From Planococcus lenghuensis (GTDB taxonomy: Bacteria; Bacillota; Bacilli; Bacillales_A; Planococcaceae): a DNA stretch of 64,000 bases. The notes below the pieces were generated by a model. The model searched no databases. It worked only from the letters and a program-made list of their open reading frames with translations, and was not told the origin of the DNA. The DNA lies in contig NZ_CP019641.1 in assembly GCF_001999905.1 (NCBI RefSeq), positions 186,001 through 250,000 on the forward strand, in the 5' to 3' direction. This document shows positions 25,318 to 34,602 of the stretch, piece by piece. The translations under genes and the position numbers were made by a program. Each line of letters starts with the position of its first letter. Positions within the stretch are counted from its first letter, which is position 1.

Positions 25318-26012
25318 TGACGTTTGTATATGATGGGCTTGCGGGGCTCGAATCAGCTGGCTTTTTTGTTTACTTTCTTGTCCTCGCTGGCGGAATGTTA
25401 AGTGCGATCAGTGTTTGTTATATCCCTATCCTCATTATGTTTGGCGGGTACATGGGGAAATACTCGGGTGAAGGAAAGGGGAAAGCATTGCGGATTACGT
25501 GGAGCTTTACCCTTGGCATGATGATTACGTCAGCTGTCATGGGAATTATCGCCGCGTTTATCGGCAAGGCGATTATGGAAGTGTTTACAGGATACGGACT
25601 CGATTTATGGATTCCGGTCATAATCGGGCTCTTAATGGGCCTGCAGCTTTTGGGTGTGATCAACCTGAAGTTGCCCAAGATGTTTGCTGTAAAAGGGAAA
25701 AAGCCGGACACGATGGCAGGGGCTTTTACGTTGGGGCTTCCTTTCGGCCTCGTCATCACCCCGTGCACCATTCCGATTTTCGTCATGATCATCACGTATG
25801 TCGCAGCACAGGGAAGCGTGGTCCATGGCGCGTTGTTACTGACCGTATATACGGCCGGTAAAGGAATCGTGCTGACACTGGTTGCGTTAGGAGCAGCGAC
25901 TTTTTTGAAAGATGTTTCCAAAAAATGGAGTGGAAAAATGGAGAAAATCGCCGGAATTATTATCCTTTCGGCTACTGTATACCTGGTCTTTTATCAGCTG
26001 GTTATCAGTTAG
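25317..26012 (+). CDS. CcdA/DsbD-like membrane protein of the mer operon
   Basis: A 231-aa protein with six predicted membrane helices. Two helix-embedded Cys in Pro contexts (SVCYIPILIMF and TPCTIPIFVM) are characteristic of CcdA/DsbD thiol-electron transporters. In this operon it takes the place of MerT, so it is likely to carry Hg(II), or reducing power for it, to MerA. That role is inferred from context. Confidence 0.8.
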   Translation: MTFVYDGLAGLESAGFFVYFLVLAGGMLSAISVCYIPILIMFGGYMGKYSGEGKGKALRITWSFTLGMMITSAVMGIIAAFIGKAIMEVFTGYGLDLWIPVIIGLLMGLQLLGVINLKLPKMFAVKGKKPDTMAGAFTLGLPFGLVITPCTIPIFVMIITYVAAQGSVVHGALLLTVYTAGKGIVLTLVALGAATFLKDVSKKWSGKMEKIAGIIILSATVYLVFYQLVIS

Positions 26013-26095
26013 ATGAGCTGTCATTAAGCTAGGGTATAAATTGGGTATAGGTTAGTAGTGCACTTGATAAAATAGAAAAGGAAGGGTGATGTTTT

Positions 26096-27748
26096 ATGAG
26101 TAGAAAAGAAGTAGAAATAAAGCTGGAAGTTCAAGGGATGACCTGTACAGACTGTGAGAACCATGTAACGAACGCTTTGGAAAGCAAGGGGGCGGAAAAC
26201 GCACAAGCCAATTTCCGCCGCGGACAGGCGACATTTACAATCGAGGAAGACCGCTTGAAAGATGCAAAACAGGCCGTCGATAAAGCCGGCTATGTCGCGG
26301 GTGAAGCAGAGGTCGTATCCGGAGAACGGACATCGTTTTCCGGTAATCCATCCGACGACTACGATCTGTTCATCATCGGTTCAGGCGGAGCTGCCTTTTC
26401 TGCGGCCATCAAAGCGGTGGAAAAAGGGGCGAACGTGGCGATGGCCGAACGGGGAACCGTCGGCGGAACGTGCGTCAATATCGGTTGTGTCCCGTCTAAG
26501 ACATTGCTCCGTGCCGGAGAAATCAATCACCTGGCCGGCCAGCACCCGTTTGCCGGACTGAATACGGAAGCGGGGCAAGTGGATCTGGCAGCGCTGACCA
26601 GCCAGAAAGACGAACTCGTCGAAGGGATGAGACAGCAGAAATACATCGATCTCATCGATGACTACGGTTTTGACCTGATCCGGGGAGAGGCCGCCTTCGT
26701 GGATGAGCGGACGGTTGAAGTGAATGGGCAGCACTACACAGCTGGCAAGTTTCTGGTCTCAACGGGTGCCGCGCCATTTGTTCCGGCTATTCCCGGACTG
26801 AAAGATGTGGACTTCCTGACCAGCACCACGGCTCTGGAATTGGCGGAAGTGCCGAAGAAACTCGCCGTCATCGGTTCCGGCTACATCGCCATGGAACTGG
26901 GCCAGCTGTTCCGTAACCTGGGATCGGACGTGACGCTGATGCAGCGCAGCGACCGGCTCCTGAAGGAATACGACCCGGAAATTTCCGAAGCGGTGGATAA
27001 AGCCCTGACGAAGCAGGGGCTGAATTTCATGACCGGCGTCACGTACAAGAAAGTGGAACAGGACGGGGAGATGAAAAAAGTCTTCCTTGAAGTGAACGGG
27101 GAAGAGCGGATCATTGAAGCCGACCAGGTTTTGGTGGCGACCGGCCGACGGCCGAACACGGAATCTCTCAATTTGGAAGCAGCCGGCGTGGAAACCGGCA
27201 GAAAAGGGGAAGTCACGGTTGATGACTGCCTGCAGACCACTAACGCAAATATCTATGCAGCCGGCGATGTGACATTGGGTCCTCAGTTCGTTTATGTCGC
27301 CGCCTATGAAGGCGGAATCGTAGTCGAGAATGCGTTGGATTCGGCAGCTAAGAAAGTGAACTTGCGTTTTGTGCCGGGTGTGACATTCACCAATCCGTCC
27401 ATCGCAACTGTCGGACTGACGGAACAGCAGGCGAGGGACCGGGGAATTGATGTGAAGACGTCGGTCCTGCCGCTCGAAAACGTGCCGAGAGCGCTCGTGA
27501 ACCACGAAACGAACGGTGTCTTCAAGCTCGTCGTCGACAACGGGTCGCAGAAAATCATCGGAGCCCATGTGGTGGCTGAGAACGCCGGAGATGTCATCTA
27601 CGGCGCGACGCTCGCTGTGCAGTTCGGGCTGACGGCGGATGATCTGAAGAACTCCATGGCGCCGTATCTGACGATGGCCGAAGGGCTGAAGCTCGCCGCC
27701 ATCACCCTCGATAAAGACGTCAGCAAGCTGTCCTGCTGCGCAGGGTGA
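26096..27748 (+). CDS. merA: Mercuric reductase MerA
   Basis: A 550-aa flavoprotein that reduces Hg(II) to volatile Hg(0) with NADPH. The N-terminal HMA domain has [11 protein letters not shown]. The FAD-binding [12 protein letters not shown] is followed by the redox-active [13 protein letters not shown], and the NADPH fold has [11 protein letters not shown]. The C-terminal paired cysteines (KLSCCAG) that hand Hg(II) to the active site are present, so all catalytic parts are intact. It is preceded by an 83-base gap after the transporter and followed by a terminator. Confidence 0.97.
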   Translation: MSRKEVEIKLEVQGMTCTDCENHVTNALESKGAENAQANFRRGQATFTIEEDRLKDAKQAVDKAGYVAGEAEVVSGERTSFSGNPSDDYDLFIIGSGGAAFSAAIKAVEKGANVAMAERGTVGGTCVNIGCVPSKTLLRAGEINHLAGQHPFAGLNTEAGQVDLAALTSQKDELVEGMRQQKYIDLIDDYGFDLIRGEAAFVDERTVEVNGQHYTAGKFLVSTGAAPFVPAIPGLKDVDFLTSTTALELAEVPKKLAVIGSGYIAMELGQLFRNLGSDVTLMQRSDRLLKEYDPEISEAVDKALTKQGLNFMTGVTYKKVEQDGEMKKVFLEVNGEERIIEADQVLVATGRRPNTESLNLEAAGVETGRKGEVTVDDCLQTTNANIYAAGDVTLGPQFVYVAAYEGGIVVENALDSAAKKVNLRFVPGVTFTNPSIATVGLTEQQARDRGIDVKTSVLPLENVPRALVNHETNGVFKLVVDNGSQKIIGAHVVAENAGDVIYGATLAVQFGLTADDLKNSMAPYLTMAEGLKLAAITLDKDVSKLSCCAG

Positions 27749-27764
27749 AAAAAAGCCGGTCTTC

Positions 27765-27805
27765 AAAGGAACGTCTTGCGGTACAGCAAGGCGTTCCTTT
27801 TTATT
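27765..27805 (+). terminator. Terminator after merA
   Basis: AAAGGAACGTCTTGC pairs with GCAAGGCGTTCCTTT (one mismatch) around GGTACA, with a T-run after it. Confidence 0.85.
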
Positions 27806-27912
27806 TTGACCAGAAGTTCAGCTTGCCATCAACCGGGGACAAGGTACACAGTTTGTCCGGAAGTTAACAGTGGAATAGGAACTGTAGCGGAATAAGGAAG
27901 GGAGCGAACAAA

Positions 27913-29262
27913 TTGGCAAAGGAATACGATTTGATTGTTATCGGGAGCGGAACAGCGGGTTCCGTGACAGCCGGCAAGTGCCGGGAAGCGGGATGGTCAG
28001 TGGCGATGATCGATGAGCTGCCGTTTGGCGGTACTTGTGCGCTGAGAGGCTGTGATCCGAAGAAGGTCATGGTGGGTGTCACGGAATACTTGGATGGAAT
28101 GGAACGGCTCAAGGGATTCGGCCTTGCGGGCGACACCCGCATCAGTTGGCGTGATCTGATGCAGTTCAAGCGTACATTTACCGAAGATGTACCGGAAAGG
28201 CGCGTGAAACGTTTTCACGAGCGGGGAATCGATACGTACCATGGTCACGCCGCGTTTATCGCTGAAGACAAAGTGCAGGTGAACGATGAGACACTTCAGG
28301 GAAAGAAAATTCTTATTGCGACAGGCGCAAGTCCAGCCCGACTTCCGATTGAGGGGAGCAAATATTTCGCTTACAGCGACGACTTTCTGGAGCTGGATGA
28401 TTTGCCCGCGAACATCCTATTCGTCGGCGGCGGGTACATCTCCTTTGAATTCGCCCATATTGCGAGAAGAGCCGGCGCGGATGTGCGGATTCTCCATCGG
28501 GGCGATCAGCCGCTGGACGGATTCGACAGCGACCTGGTGAGCCGGCTAGCCGATTATTCGCGAGACCTCGGCATCGACCTGCAGCTCGGGACGGATGTGA
28601 AGGAAATCCAGCAAACAGCTGCCGGTTATAACGTGATCGGGCAGCAGGGGAATGAAACGAAGGCATTTAAAGCAGATTTGGTAATCCACGGAGCCGGAAG
28701 AACCCCGAATATCTCTTCCTTGAACCTTGAACAAGCGAATGTCAATGCCAGCCGGAAAGGGATTGAGGTGAATGAATTCCTCCAGAGCACGAGCAACCCG
28801 AATGTTTACGCAGCCGGAGACGTAGCGGCTACTCAAGGGAAGCCGCTGACGCCTGTGGCCGGCATGGAATCGCATATCGTGTGCTCCAACCTGCTGAAAG
28901 GCAACCACCGCACGGCGGGCGATCAGGTAATGCCGACCAGCGTATTCACCCTGCCGAAAATGGCTTCTGTCGGCCTGTCGGAGACGGAAGCGGACGAAAA
29001 AGGCATCGATTGTAAAGTGAATGCGATGGAACTCACCGACTGGTTTACGTATAAGCGGACCAGACAGCCGGTGGCTTATGCCAAAATCCTAATCGACCAG
29101 GAAAAGGACCGGATTGTCGGGGCGCATCTGCTGGGGCATGAGGCGGATGAATTAATCAACCATTTTGCGACCGCAATTCAATTCGATATCCCGACAGGCG
29201 ATCTTAAAAGGATGCTGTTTGCGTATCCGACCGCTGCATCGGATATCACCTACATGTTGTAG
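27913..29262 (+). CDS. FAD/NAD(P)-dependent disulfide oxidoreductase
   Basis: A 449-aa class I pyridine nucleotide-disulfide oxidoreductase related to glutathione reductase and lipoamide dehydrogenase. FAD binding is seen in VIGSGTAGS and the redox pair in GGTCALRGCDPKK. The NADPH fold has FVGGGYISFEFA and the second FAD motif is VYAAGDV. The C-terminal HPxxSE of true glutathione reductases is replaced by YPTAASD, so the dithiol substrate is uncertain. It follows merA after its terminator, with its own ribosome site (AAGGGAG) and a TTG start, and may supply reduced thiols for mercury detoxification. Confidence 0.85.
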   Translation: MAKEYDLIVIGSGTAGSVTAGKCREAGWSVAMIDELPFGGTCALRGCDPKKVMVGVTEYLDGMERLKGFGLAGDTRISWRDLMQFKRTFTEDVPERRVKRFHERGIDTYHGHAAFIAEDKVQVNDETLQGKKILIATGASPARLPIEGSKYFAYSDDFLELDDLPANILFVGGGYISFEFAHIARRAGADVRILHRGDQPLDGFDSDLVSRLADYSRDLGIDLQLGTDVKEIQQTAAGYNVIGQQGNETKAFKADLVIHGAGRTPNISSLNLEQANVNASRKGIEVNEFLQSTSNPNVYAAGDVAATQGKPLTPVAGMESHIVCSNLLKGNHRTAGDQVMPTSVFTLPKMASVGLSETEADEKGIDCKVNAMELTDWFTYKRTRQPVAYAKILIDQEKDRIVGAHLLGHEADELINHFATAIQFDIPTGDLKRMLFAYPTAASDITYML

Positions 29263-29531
29263 CTCCACAACCAATTAAATAGATGAATTTTATAATACCT
29301 AAAGATTAATTTTTAAAATCCACTTTTTTTTACATTCAGGATCCTGCTTTATAAGGTATTGATGCTCGAGTTTCCAAAGATCTTGGGTTACATGTGACCG
29401 CTTAATCAGAAGCTGTGGCCGATAAACAATAAAATAATAGGCTGATAAAAAAGAGTCTGGCATATCGAGCACTTTAGTAGTGCCGGTATGCCGGGCTCTT
29501 TTTGGCCGGAGAGACCATTTCTCCTTTTCAG

Positions 29532-29822
29532 TTAGCTTAATCGATCTTCAGCCATCTTATAAATTTTTTCCTTATCTCGTTTCCCGATGGCCACAATCTG
29601 AATCACTTGGATGGTTTCTTCGGCTTCTCTGAAAATAATCCGCAGTCCCATTTTTTTGTTTTTCAACTTGTTGCATTTCGCCAAATTGCCATGAAGAGCT
29701 TGTCCGGCTTCCATGCCCCTCAACTTGATCCGGTCCAACGCTTTATTGACAAAAATCTTTTGGCTGCCATCAAGCTGTTCATAATCCTCCTTTGAATACT
29801 GCGTCCATTCCAACTGATACAA
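29532..29822 (-). CDS. RelE/ParE-family toxin
   Basis: A 96-aa toxin of the Txe/RelE fold (WTQYSKEDYEQLD at the start; LRIIFREAEETIQVIQIVAIGKRDKEKIYKMA at the end). Members cleave mRNA in ribosomes or inhibit gyrase. The gene lies three bases after the antitoxin stop in the same operon. It is at the right end of the dif-bounded cassette, as is usual for addiction modules on such cassettes. Confidence 0.88.
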   Translation of the reverse strand: MYQLEWTQYSKEDYEQLDGSQKIFVNKALDRIKLRGMEAGQALHGNLAKCNKLKNKKMGLRIIFREAEETIQVIQIVAIGKRDKEKIYKMAEDRLS

Positions 29823-29825
29823 TGA

Positions 29826-30146
29826 TTATTCCCACCCGTCTTCATCATCAATGACAGGGTGTTCAGTTGCAATCGCTCCGCGAACTTCTACATCTGAAAA
29901 GGTAGAGACATTTTCAGTCAATAACCGTTTTTCAGCCATCAAATCAGCCACTTGATCGTAAAGATCTTCTATTTCCCTGTTCAGTGACTCGTATTGTTTT
30001 TGGGTGAGCATGACGCCGGCTACCTTTTCACGGTTAAAGACGTAGACGCCGGCAGCTTCTTGGTCTGCCTTCTGAAAAGCATCCATAGGAGAACGTTTTA
30101 CATCCGAAATCGAAGTTGTTGGAATATCAAGTATTCTCATCGCCAT
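29826..30146 (-). CDS. Phd/YefM-family antitoxin
   Basis: A ~106-aa antitoxin with the Phd/YefM N-terminal DNA-binding fold (ISDVKRSPMDAFQKADQ, VYVFNREKVAGVMLTQKQYESL) and an acidic C-terminal tail that would wrap the toxin. I use the second ATG (30146), nine bases after GGAG. It is probably autoregulated. Confidence 0.85.
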   Translation of the reverse strand: MAMRILDIPTTSISDVKRSPMDAFQKADQEAAGVYVFNREKVAGVMLTQKQYESLNREIEDLYDQVADLMAEKRLLTENVSTFSDVEVRGAIATEHPVIDDEDGWE

Positions 30147-30289
30147 TTCCATCCACTCCTTTAATTAAGTCTATTATATACCTTTTAAAAGACTTTTAAA
30201 AGTCTTTTGTCTATGAATTTTTTGAAATATAAGTCTCGCTGCTATCGCTGACTGAAGAAGAGTGCAAATTTCAAATTAATATTCATTTG

Positions 30290-30317
30290 CACTCGTAAAA
30301 GTGTATTTTTACGAACG
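30290..30317. repeat. dif-like 28-bp site, right edge of mercury cassette
   Basis: Arms CACTCGTAAAA and TTTTACGAACG surround GTGTAT. The inner part AAAAGTGTA matches the left site at 24211 exactly. Confidence 0.6.
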
Positions 30318-30341
30318 CTTTGAATCATCAAGTGAGATAAA

Positions 30342-30380
30342 AAAAGCAGTGGGCAAATTTAATATTTGCCCACTGCTTTT
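30342..30380 (-). terminator. Terminator of the metallo-hydrolase gene
   Basis: AAAAGCAGTGGGCAAAT and ATTTGCCCACTGCTTTT form a 17-bp perfect stem. On the minus strand it is followed by a T-run. Confidence 0.88.
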
Positions 30381-30426
30381 AATTTAGGAATAAATCAGCT
30401 TATGAGTTTGTATCTGTATGGAGATC

Positions 30427-31260
30427 TTATCTGAGACCAAAGCTTTTCATGAAAAATACTAAATCATTTGGAGCCTCTTTATCAAATCGGTTTTTATACT
30501 CAACTACTCCGTCTTCTAGACTTGAGCATTTATTTGCAATAGAAAATCCGAGGTCTAAGTGCTCGTGGAATGTTTCAAAATCATTTTTTCCGAAAGCAGG
30601 TTCATGGGAAGATATGTAATGTTCAACAGCATATTTTTTAACGAGATCCATCATCGGGAATAAGGGTTTATCATCATAGTAATTGAATCCATCTATTCTT
30701 TTTCCATAAAAGCTGTCACCTAAAAACAAGGTTTTTTCTTCAGGAATATATAAAATTGTAGAGTCATCCGTATGGGGACTTGTGATGTGACGCAGTTCGC
30801 ATGTAATTCCACCTAAATTTATTGTCATCTCGCCATCGAAAGATATATCTGCATTTAGAGGGTGAAAATTATTTCGATCTTCGATTTCATTTTTGATGCT
30901 AGTTATAAAGAAATCATTCAAAATGTCTTTCTGTTTTGCCAATTCTAGCGATTCATCTTCATATGTAATTTCTTGATACGCTTTTATGTACTCACTTGTT
31001 TTGTAATTCGCAATTGAAACTAAATCCCACTCCCTCATTCCAAAAGAATGATCGCAGTGATGATGTGTGAGAATCAAGTACTTTATTGGCGGCAAATCCA
31101 TTTTTTCTATCTCAAATTGAAACTCATTTGCATGTTTGGGTGAATTTCCCGAGTCAACGATTAAACAATGGTCATCTCCTATTACAAGTCCAATCAATGG
31201 TCTTCCTGTTTCATTGCTAGGCATCATGTAATAAATTCGATCAGTTACTTTTTCCAACAT
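30427..31260 (-). CDS. Metallo-beta-lactamase-fold hydrolase
   Basis: A ~277-aa enzyme with the zinc motif THHHCDHS, a further His in TSPHTDDS, Asp in FLGDSFYG and His in SSHEPAF, the standard MBL-fold ligands. The substrate is not predictable from the sequence; thioesters, lactones or nucleotides are all possible. I choose the internal ATG at 31260 (MLEKVTDRIYYM) because MBL proteins usually begin there. It lies just outside the mercury cassette and is a single-gene unit with its own terminator. Confidence 0.8.
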   Translation of the reverse strand: MLEKVTDRIYYMMPSNETGRPLIGLVIGDDHCLIVDSGNSPKHANEFQFEIEKMDLPPIKYLILTHHHCDHSFGMREWDLVSIANYKTSEYIKAYQEITYEDESLELAKQKDILNDFFITSIKNEIEDRNNFHPLNADISFDGEMTINLGGITCELRHITSPHTDDSTILYIPEEKTLFLGDSFYGKRIDGFNYYDDKPLFPMMDLVKKYAVEHYISSHEPAFGKNDFETFHEHLDLGFSIANKCSSLEDGVVEYKNRFDKEAPNDLVFFMKSFGLR

Positions 31261-31577
31261 TCCTATCACTTCTCCTATCATAATCGTTTGCACCACTGAA
31301 AAATTGGCAAAATCATTATTGTTTATTCGAGAAGAACCACTTTTAGCAGGACATAATTTAATTTTACACTAAAACAAATTCCTCAACTGTTTGTAGACCG
31401 AAAAATCAATATAAGCAGACAATTTTTAGACATATATAGCGTGCTTAAAAAATTAGATAGAAAGAACATGGGAGGGTAGCATCTAGAATTATGTGTGAAT
31501 GGATAAAAAGAAAATACCTTCAAACATCCAGTTTACATATCATGAGTTTATCGGAAGTTTTCTTAAATAAAACGAAA

Positions 31578-31616
31578 AGAGGCACAATCGACTGGTTAAC
31601 AGCTGATTGTGCCTCT
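31578..31616 (-). terminator. Terminator after ACR3 remnant
   Basis: AGAGGCACAATC pairs with GATTGTGCCTCT around a 15-base loop, with T's on the minus strand. Confidence 0.75.
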
Positions 31617-31629
31617 GTGTTTTGTAAAG

Positions 31630-31824
31630 CTATATCGAATCTTTCCGCAGAGCAAGTAATAATTGCGTGATGATTGCGAGAACCGGCAATTCAAGCAATG
31701 GACCAATTACTAACTCAACTTTCGCACCGATATAACCCAATCTAATCAGCGCGGCAGTAAAGTGCTTGGGTAACTCACTAGGTTCCTTGAGAACTGAATA
31801 AAAAAAAAATTTATAAAATTGCAA
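31630..31824 (-). pseudogene. C-terminal remnant of an ACR3-type arsenite permease
   Basis: Only ~40 residues resemble the family's last helix (GAKVELVIGPLLELPVLAIITQLLLAL). Upstream sequence is lost, and the terminator after it survives. The rest of 31261-31830 contains no gene. Tentative. Confidence 0.5.
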
Positions 31825-31831
31825 AATATAG

Positions 31832-31860
31832 TTTACAGGTTTATCCTATTTTTGTATTAT
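31832..31860 (+). promoter_or_regulatory. Promoter of the peptide cluster
   Basis: TTTACA (31832-31837) and TATTAT (31855-31860) are spaced 17 bases and lie ~20 bases before the precursor gene. Confidence 0.65.
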
Positions 31861-31880
31861 TATTAAAAGGAGGTGTTAAT

Positions 31881-32114
31881 ATGTCAAAGGATATGGAAAA
31901 GATCATTACAAGATTGCAAGATGATTGGGCTTTTTTAAGTGAATTTTTAAGTTTTCCAGAACTAGCAATTCAAAAATTCAACTTAACAGAGACTGAAAAA
32001 AACGTTCTTTTATCTAAGAATGGAGAAGGTATTGAAAAACTTGGATTTGAAGAAGAAGTAGTTGCTGCTGCTATGTCAGGAGCACATAGTTCTACTTGTC
32101 AACAGCATTATTGA
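31881..32114 (+). CDS. Lanthipeptide-like precursor peptide
   Basis: A 77-aa peptide behind AGGAGG. The first ~60 residues are a helical acidic leader (RLQDDWAFLSEFLSFPELAIQ, LTETEKNVLLS) resembling the long Nif11/LigA-type leaders. The C-terminal core AMSGAHSSTCQQHY has three Ser, one Thr and one Cys, the residues that a lyase-kinase would dehydrate and link. A Gly-containing LGFEEE and an AAAMSG segment are possible cleavage zones. It is followed by an attenuator hairpin, as is common after precursor genes, so it is made in excess over the enzymes. Identification rests on context with the synthetase and peptidase genes. Confidence 0.7.
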   Translation: MSKDMEKIITRLQDDWAFLSEFLSFPELAIQKFNLTETEKNVLLSKNGEGIEKLGFEEEVVAAAMSGAHSSTCQQHY

Positions 32115-32123
32115 TATCACAAG

Positions 32124-32147
32124 AGGGAATGCTTTTGCATTCCCTTT
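32124..32147 (+). terminator. Attenuator hairpin after precursor gene
   Basis: AGGGAATGC and GCATTCCCT form a stem with a TTTT loop and a partial T-run, allowing some readthrough into the peptidase gene. Confidence 0.65.
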
Positions 32148-32163
32148 CTAAAAGGAGTTCAAT

Positions 32164-33822
32164 ATGGAGGTTTTTTTAGCTAGAATGAATCAGGGAAGAA
32201 GTAGTATTGCTTTTTTTTTAGATGACAAGGGTCTTTTTACTTTTAATGTTTTTGATTTAAGGTTGAAGAAGCTTGTTTATAAGAGTTCTGTTTGCTCAAG
32301 TAATCCAACTCAAGCTCCAGTTTGGGATAAAGATGGAAATGTGATTTACCAAGGTAACCAAGAGAACTTATTTTATTTAGTTAAAGAAAATCTAGAAATT
32401 TCAAAAGTAGAACTTTCTAGCAATCATCAACATCATTTAATATCTCTTGAAAAAATAAAATCTAACTTCATTATTACATTAAAGTTTTTAGAAAATGGAA
32501 TTACCAAGAATGCCATATACATATTTAACAAAAATAAAGTAAAACTATATAAGACATTTACTGTTAATTCCTTAAGTACCTGTGATATTGATAAGGAAAA
32601 AATAACACGCGAAAATATCAAAGACGAAACAACTAAAAATAAATTTGACCATGAAAGTGAAGTAATAAACAAAAACTATAAACATAAAGAGAAAGATAAG
32701 TTATACGGGGTTATAAGAGAAAATAATAAACTCTTACTAAAAATATTAGATTTAAAAAAATCCCAAGTGAACTCTATACTACTTAGCAATGATAGAAACT
32801 TAAATCTTAATGTACTTGACGTATATAACGATAATGTCTTGTTTGAAGAAAATATTGGTTTTCAGCAAAACCTCTACGTTCTTGAAGAAGACAGACTTAA
32901 AAAAATTTATAAACCAAAAGGAATTATGGAATTTTCTAAATACATAAATTCTGATGAGTTAGTATGTGTTTATACTTCAGAAGGTAACCCGCGCTCTATT
33001 TTCATTCTTCAGCTCAATGAAGAAAAAATGAAATTGATATTTCCAAACAATACTCATCCCCAAAAAGAATTTGAGTCAATAGAAGCAAAAATTCCTGTTA
33101 GAGACAAAGAAAAACTTAATTGCTTGATAAATTTTAAAGGGAAAATTAAAAAGCCAATTATTATTTGGCTGCATGGAGGACCAAATGCAAAATGGGATAG
33201 ATCCTTCCATTATTTATTATGTGATTTACTGGCTCAAGACATGACAGTCATCAGGCCGAACATTAGAGGTAGTACTGATCAATCTAAATCTTTTGCGTCG
33301 TCAATAATGAATGATTGGGGCGGAATTGATGCACGAGACGTTATAGATTTAATTAACTTTTTTAAAAAAGAATTTAAAATACAAGAAAATGAAATTTATA
33401 TTATGGGAGAAAGTTATGGAGCATTTTTATGCTATATCTTAGCCTCTAAATACAAAATATCATGTGGTGGGTTTATATGCATATCTGGGTTTGTTGACCT
33501 CTCATATCAATACTTATTTTCAAATTCAAGAAGATTAGTGAAAGATTTTTTAGGGCCGCTAAATAAGAATAATATTTTTTATAAGGTTAGAAGCCCCATT
33601 TACTATGTTGAGAACATCGAGTCTAAATTATTAATTATACATGGAAAAAAAGATACCCATTGCCCTTTGAAACAGATCGATTTCTTCGTCGAGAAAATGC
33701 GAGATAAAAATAAAAAGTTTATTTATTGGCCAATAGAAGAATACGGTCATTTTTATACTTCATCTTTTACAATAAAAAGATTGATGAGTGAAAAAATAAT
33801 AAAATTCATAAATAGCGAGTGA
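32164..33822 (+). CDS. S9 prolyl-oligopeptidase-family peptidase
   Basis: A 552-aa cytoplasmic serine peptidase with a beta-propeller-like N-terminal ~310 residues and an alpha/beta-hydrolase C-terminus. The oxyanion motif IIWLHGGPNA, the nucleophile in GESYGAFL, Asp in HGKKDTHCP and His in EEYGHFYT complete the triad. Prolyl oligopeptidases remove leaders in several class III lanthipeptide clusters (FlaP-like), and this fits here directly after the precursor. The gene is AT-rich, like the rest of the cluster. Confidence 0.88.
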   Translation: MEVFLARMNQGRSSIAFFLDDKGLFTFNVFDLRLKKLVYKSSVCSSNPTQAPVWDKDGNVIYQGNQENLFYLVKENLEISKVELSSNHQHHLISLEKIKSNFIITLKFLENGITKNAIYIFNKNKVKLYKTFTVNSLSTCDIDKEKITRENIKDETTKNKFDHESEVINKNYKHKEKDKLYGVIRENNKLLLKILDLKKSQVNSILLSNDRNLNLNVLDVYNDNVLFEENIGFQQNLYVLEEDRLKKIYKPKGIMEFSKYINSDELVCVYTSEGNPRSIFILQLNEEKMKLIFPNNTHPQKEFESIEAKIPVRDKEKLNCLINFKGKIKKPIIIWLHGGPNAKWDRSFHYLLCDLLAQDMTVIRPNIRGSTDQSKSFASSIMNDWGGIDARDVIDLINFFKKEFKIQENEIYIMGESYGAFLCYILASKYKISCGGFICISGFVDLSYQYLFSNSRRLVKDFLGPLNKNNIFYKVRSPIYYVENIESKLLIIHGKKDTHCPLKQIDFFVEKMRDKNKKFIYWPIEEYGHFYTSSFTIKRLMSEKIIKFINSE

Positions 33823-33829
33823 TGATATT

Positions 33830-34114
33830 ATGGAACGGCAAGTAGATAAGCAATTAAAAATTGAAATAGAAAAATTCAAAAAAAAACTATTTGAAGTAGA
33901 ATATGTGAATTCAGAAGTATGGCATGAGTTTTATCAATTTATACTTCTTTCATATGAATGCGAAAGAAAAAATCGGTACAGTGTTTCTGATATTTCTGAA
34001 ATTTTGCGTCCTCACGAGCAAAGAGGCTATATTGCAACAATTTATGCCCATGGTTTATATATGGTGGCAATGTCAAACAATATAAGAATTTACAAAAATG
34101 GATTTAATCCTTAA
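33830..34114 (+). CDS. Small hypothetical protein of the peptide cluster, 94 aa
   Basis: It lies eight bases after the peptidase stop and before the synthetase. It is helical and charged, with no recognised domain; a leader-binding or accessory role is possible. The ATG at 33830 has only a weak ribosome site (GTGATGA), which suggests translational coupling. Confidence 0.6.
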   Translation: MERQVDKQLKIEIEKFKKKLFEVEYVNSEVWHEFYQFILLSYECERKNRYSVSDISEILRPHEQRGYIATIYAHGLYMVAMSNNIRIYKNGFNP

Positions 34115-34602
34115 GGAGAGGTTGTTTAAATTGAATATTGAAGATACCTATGAGAAGTTAGAAGAGGAGTTCCAAAAATTCGTGACTACAGAAGAATTAA
34201 GTTCTATTCCCGACACTTTATGGATAGTTTCAAATAATTTCACCCCAAATACTTTACCTTCAGAAGGATTTAAATTGCATATTTCTGCAACAATAAAGAA
34301 TGTTTTAGATATATTAAAGTCTATAAAAACGTATTTAGATTCTAACTTGATTAACTATAAGATAATTAAAAGCATAGATCATTTAATGATGTTGAATAGA
34401 GGCTTGTACGGATATACTCAGATTGGAAAAGCGATTACAATTTACCCCATTGATAAAGAGGATTCTATAAAAATAGCTTTTACTATTGATAATCTTACAA
34501 AAAATTTTCATTCTCCTAAAATCCCAACCGATAATCGGTTACATACCAATTCCATTGTCCACTATCGATATGGAAGTTTTTTTATAGACAAAAACGGGTC
34601 TA

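Noticed and set aside
31630-31824. A functional small membrane protein
   Set aside because: It resembles only the last helix of an ACR3 permease and has no proper start.
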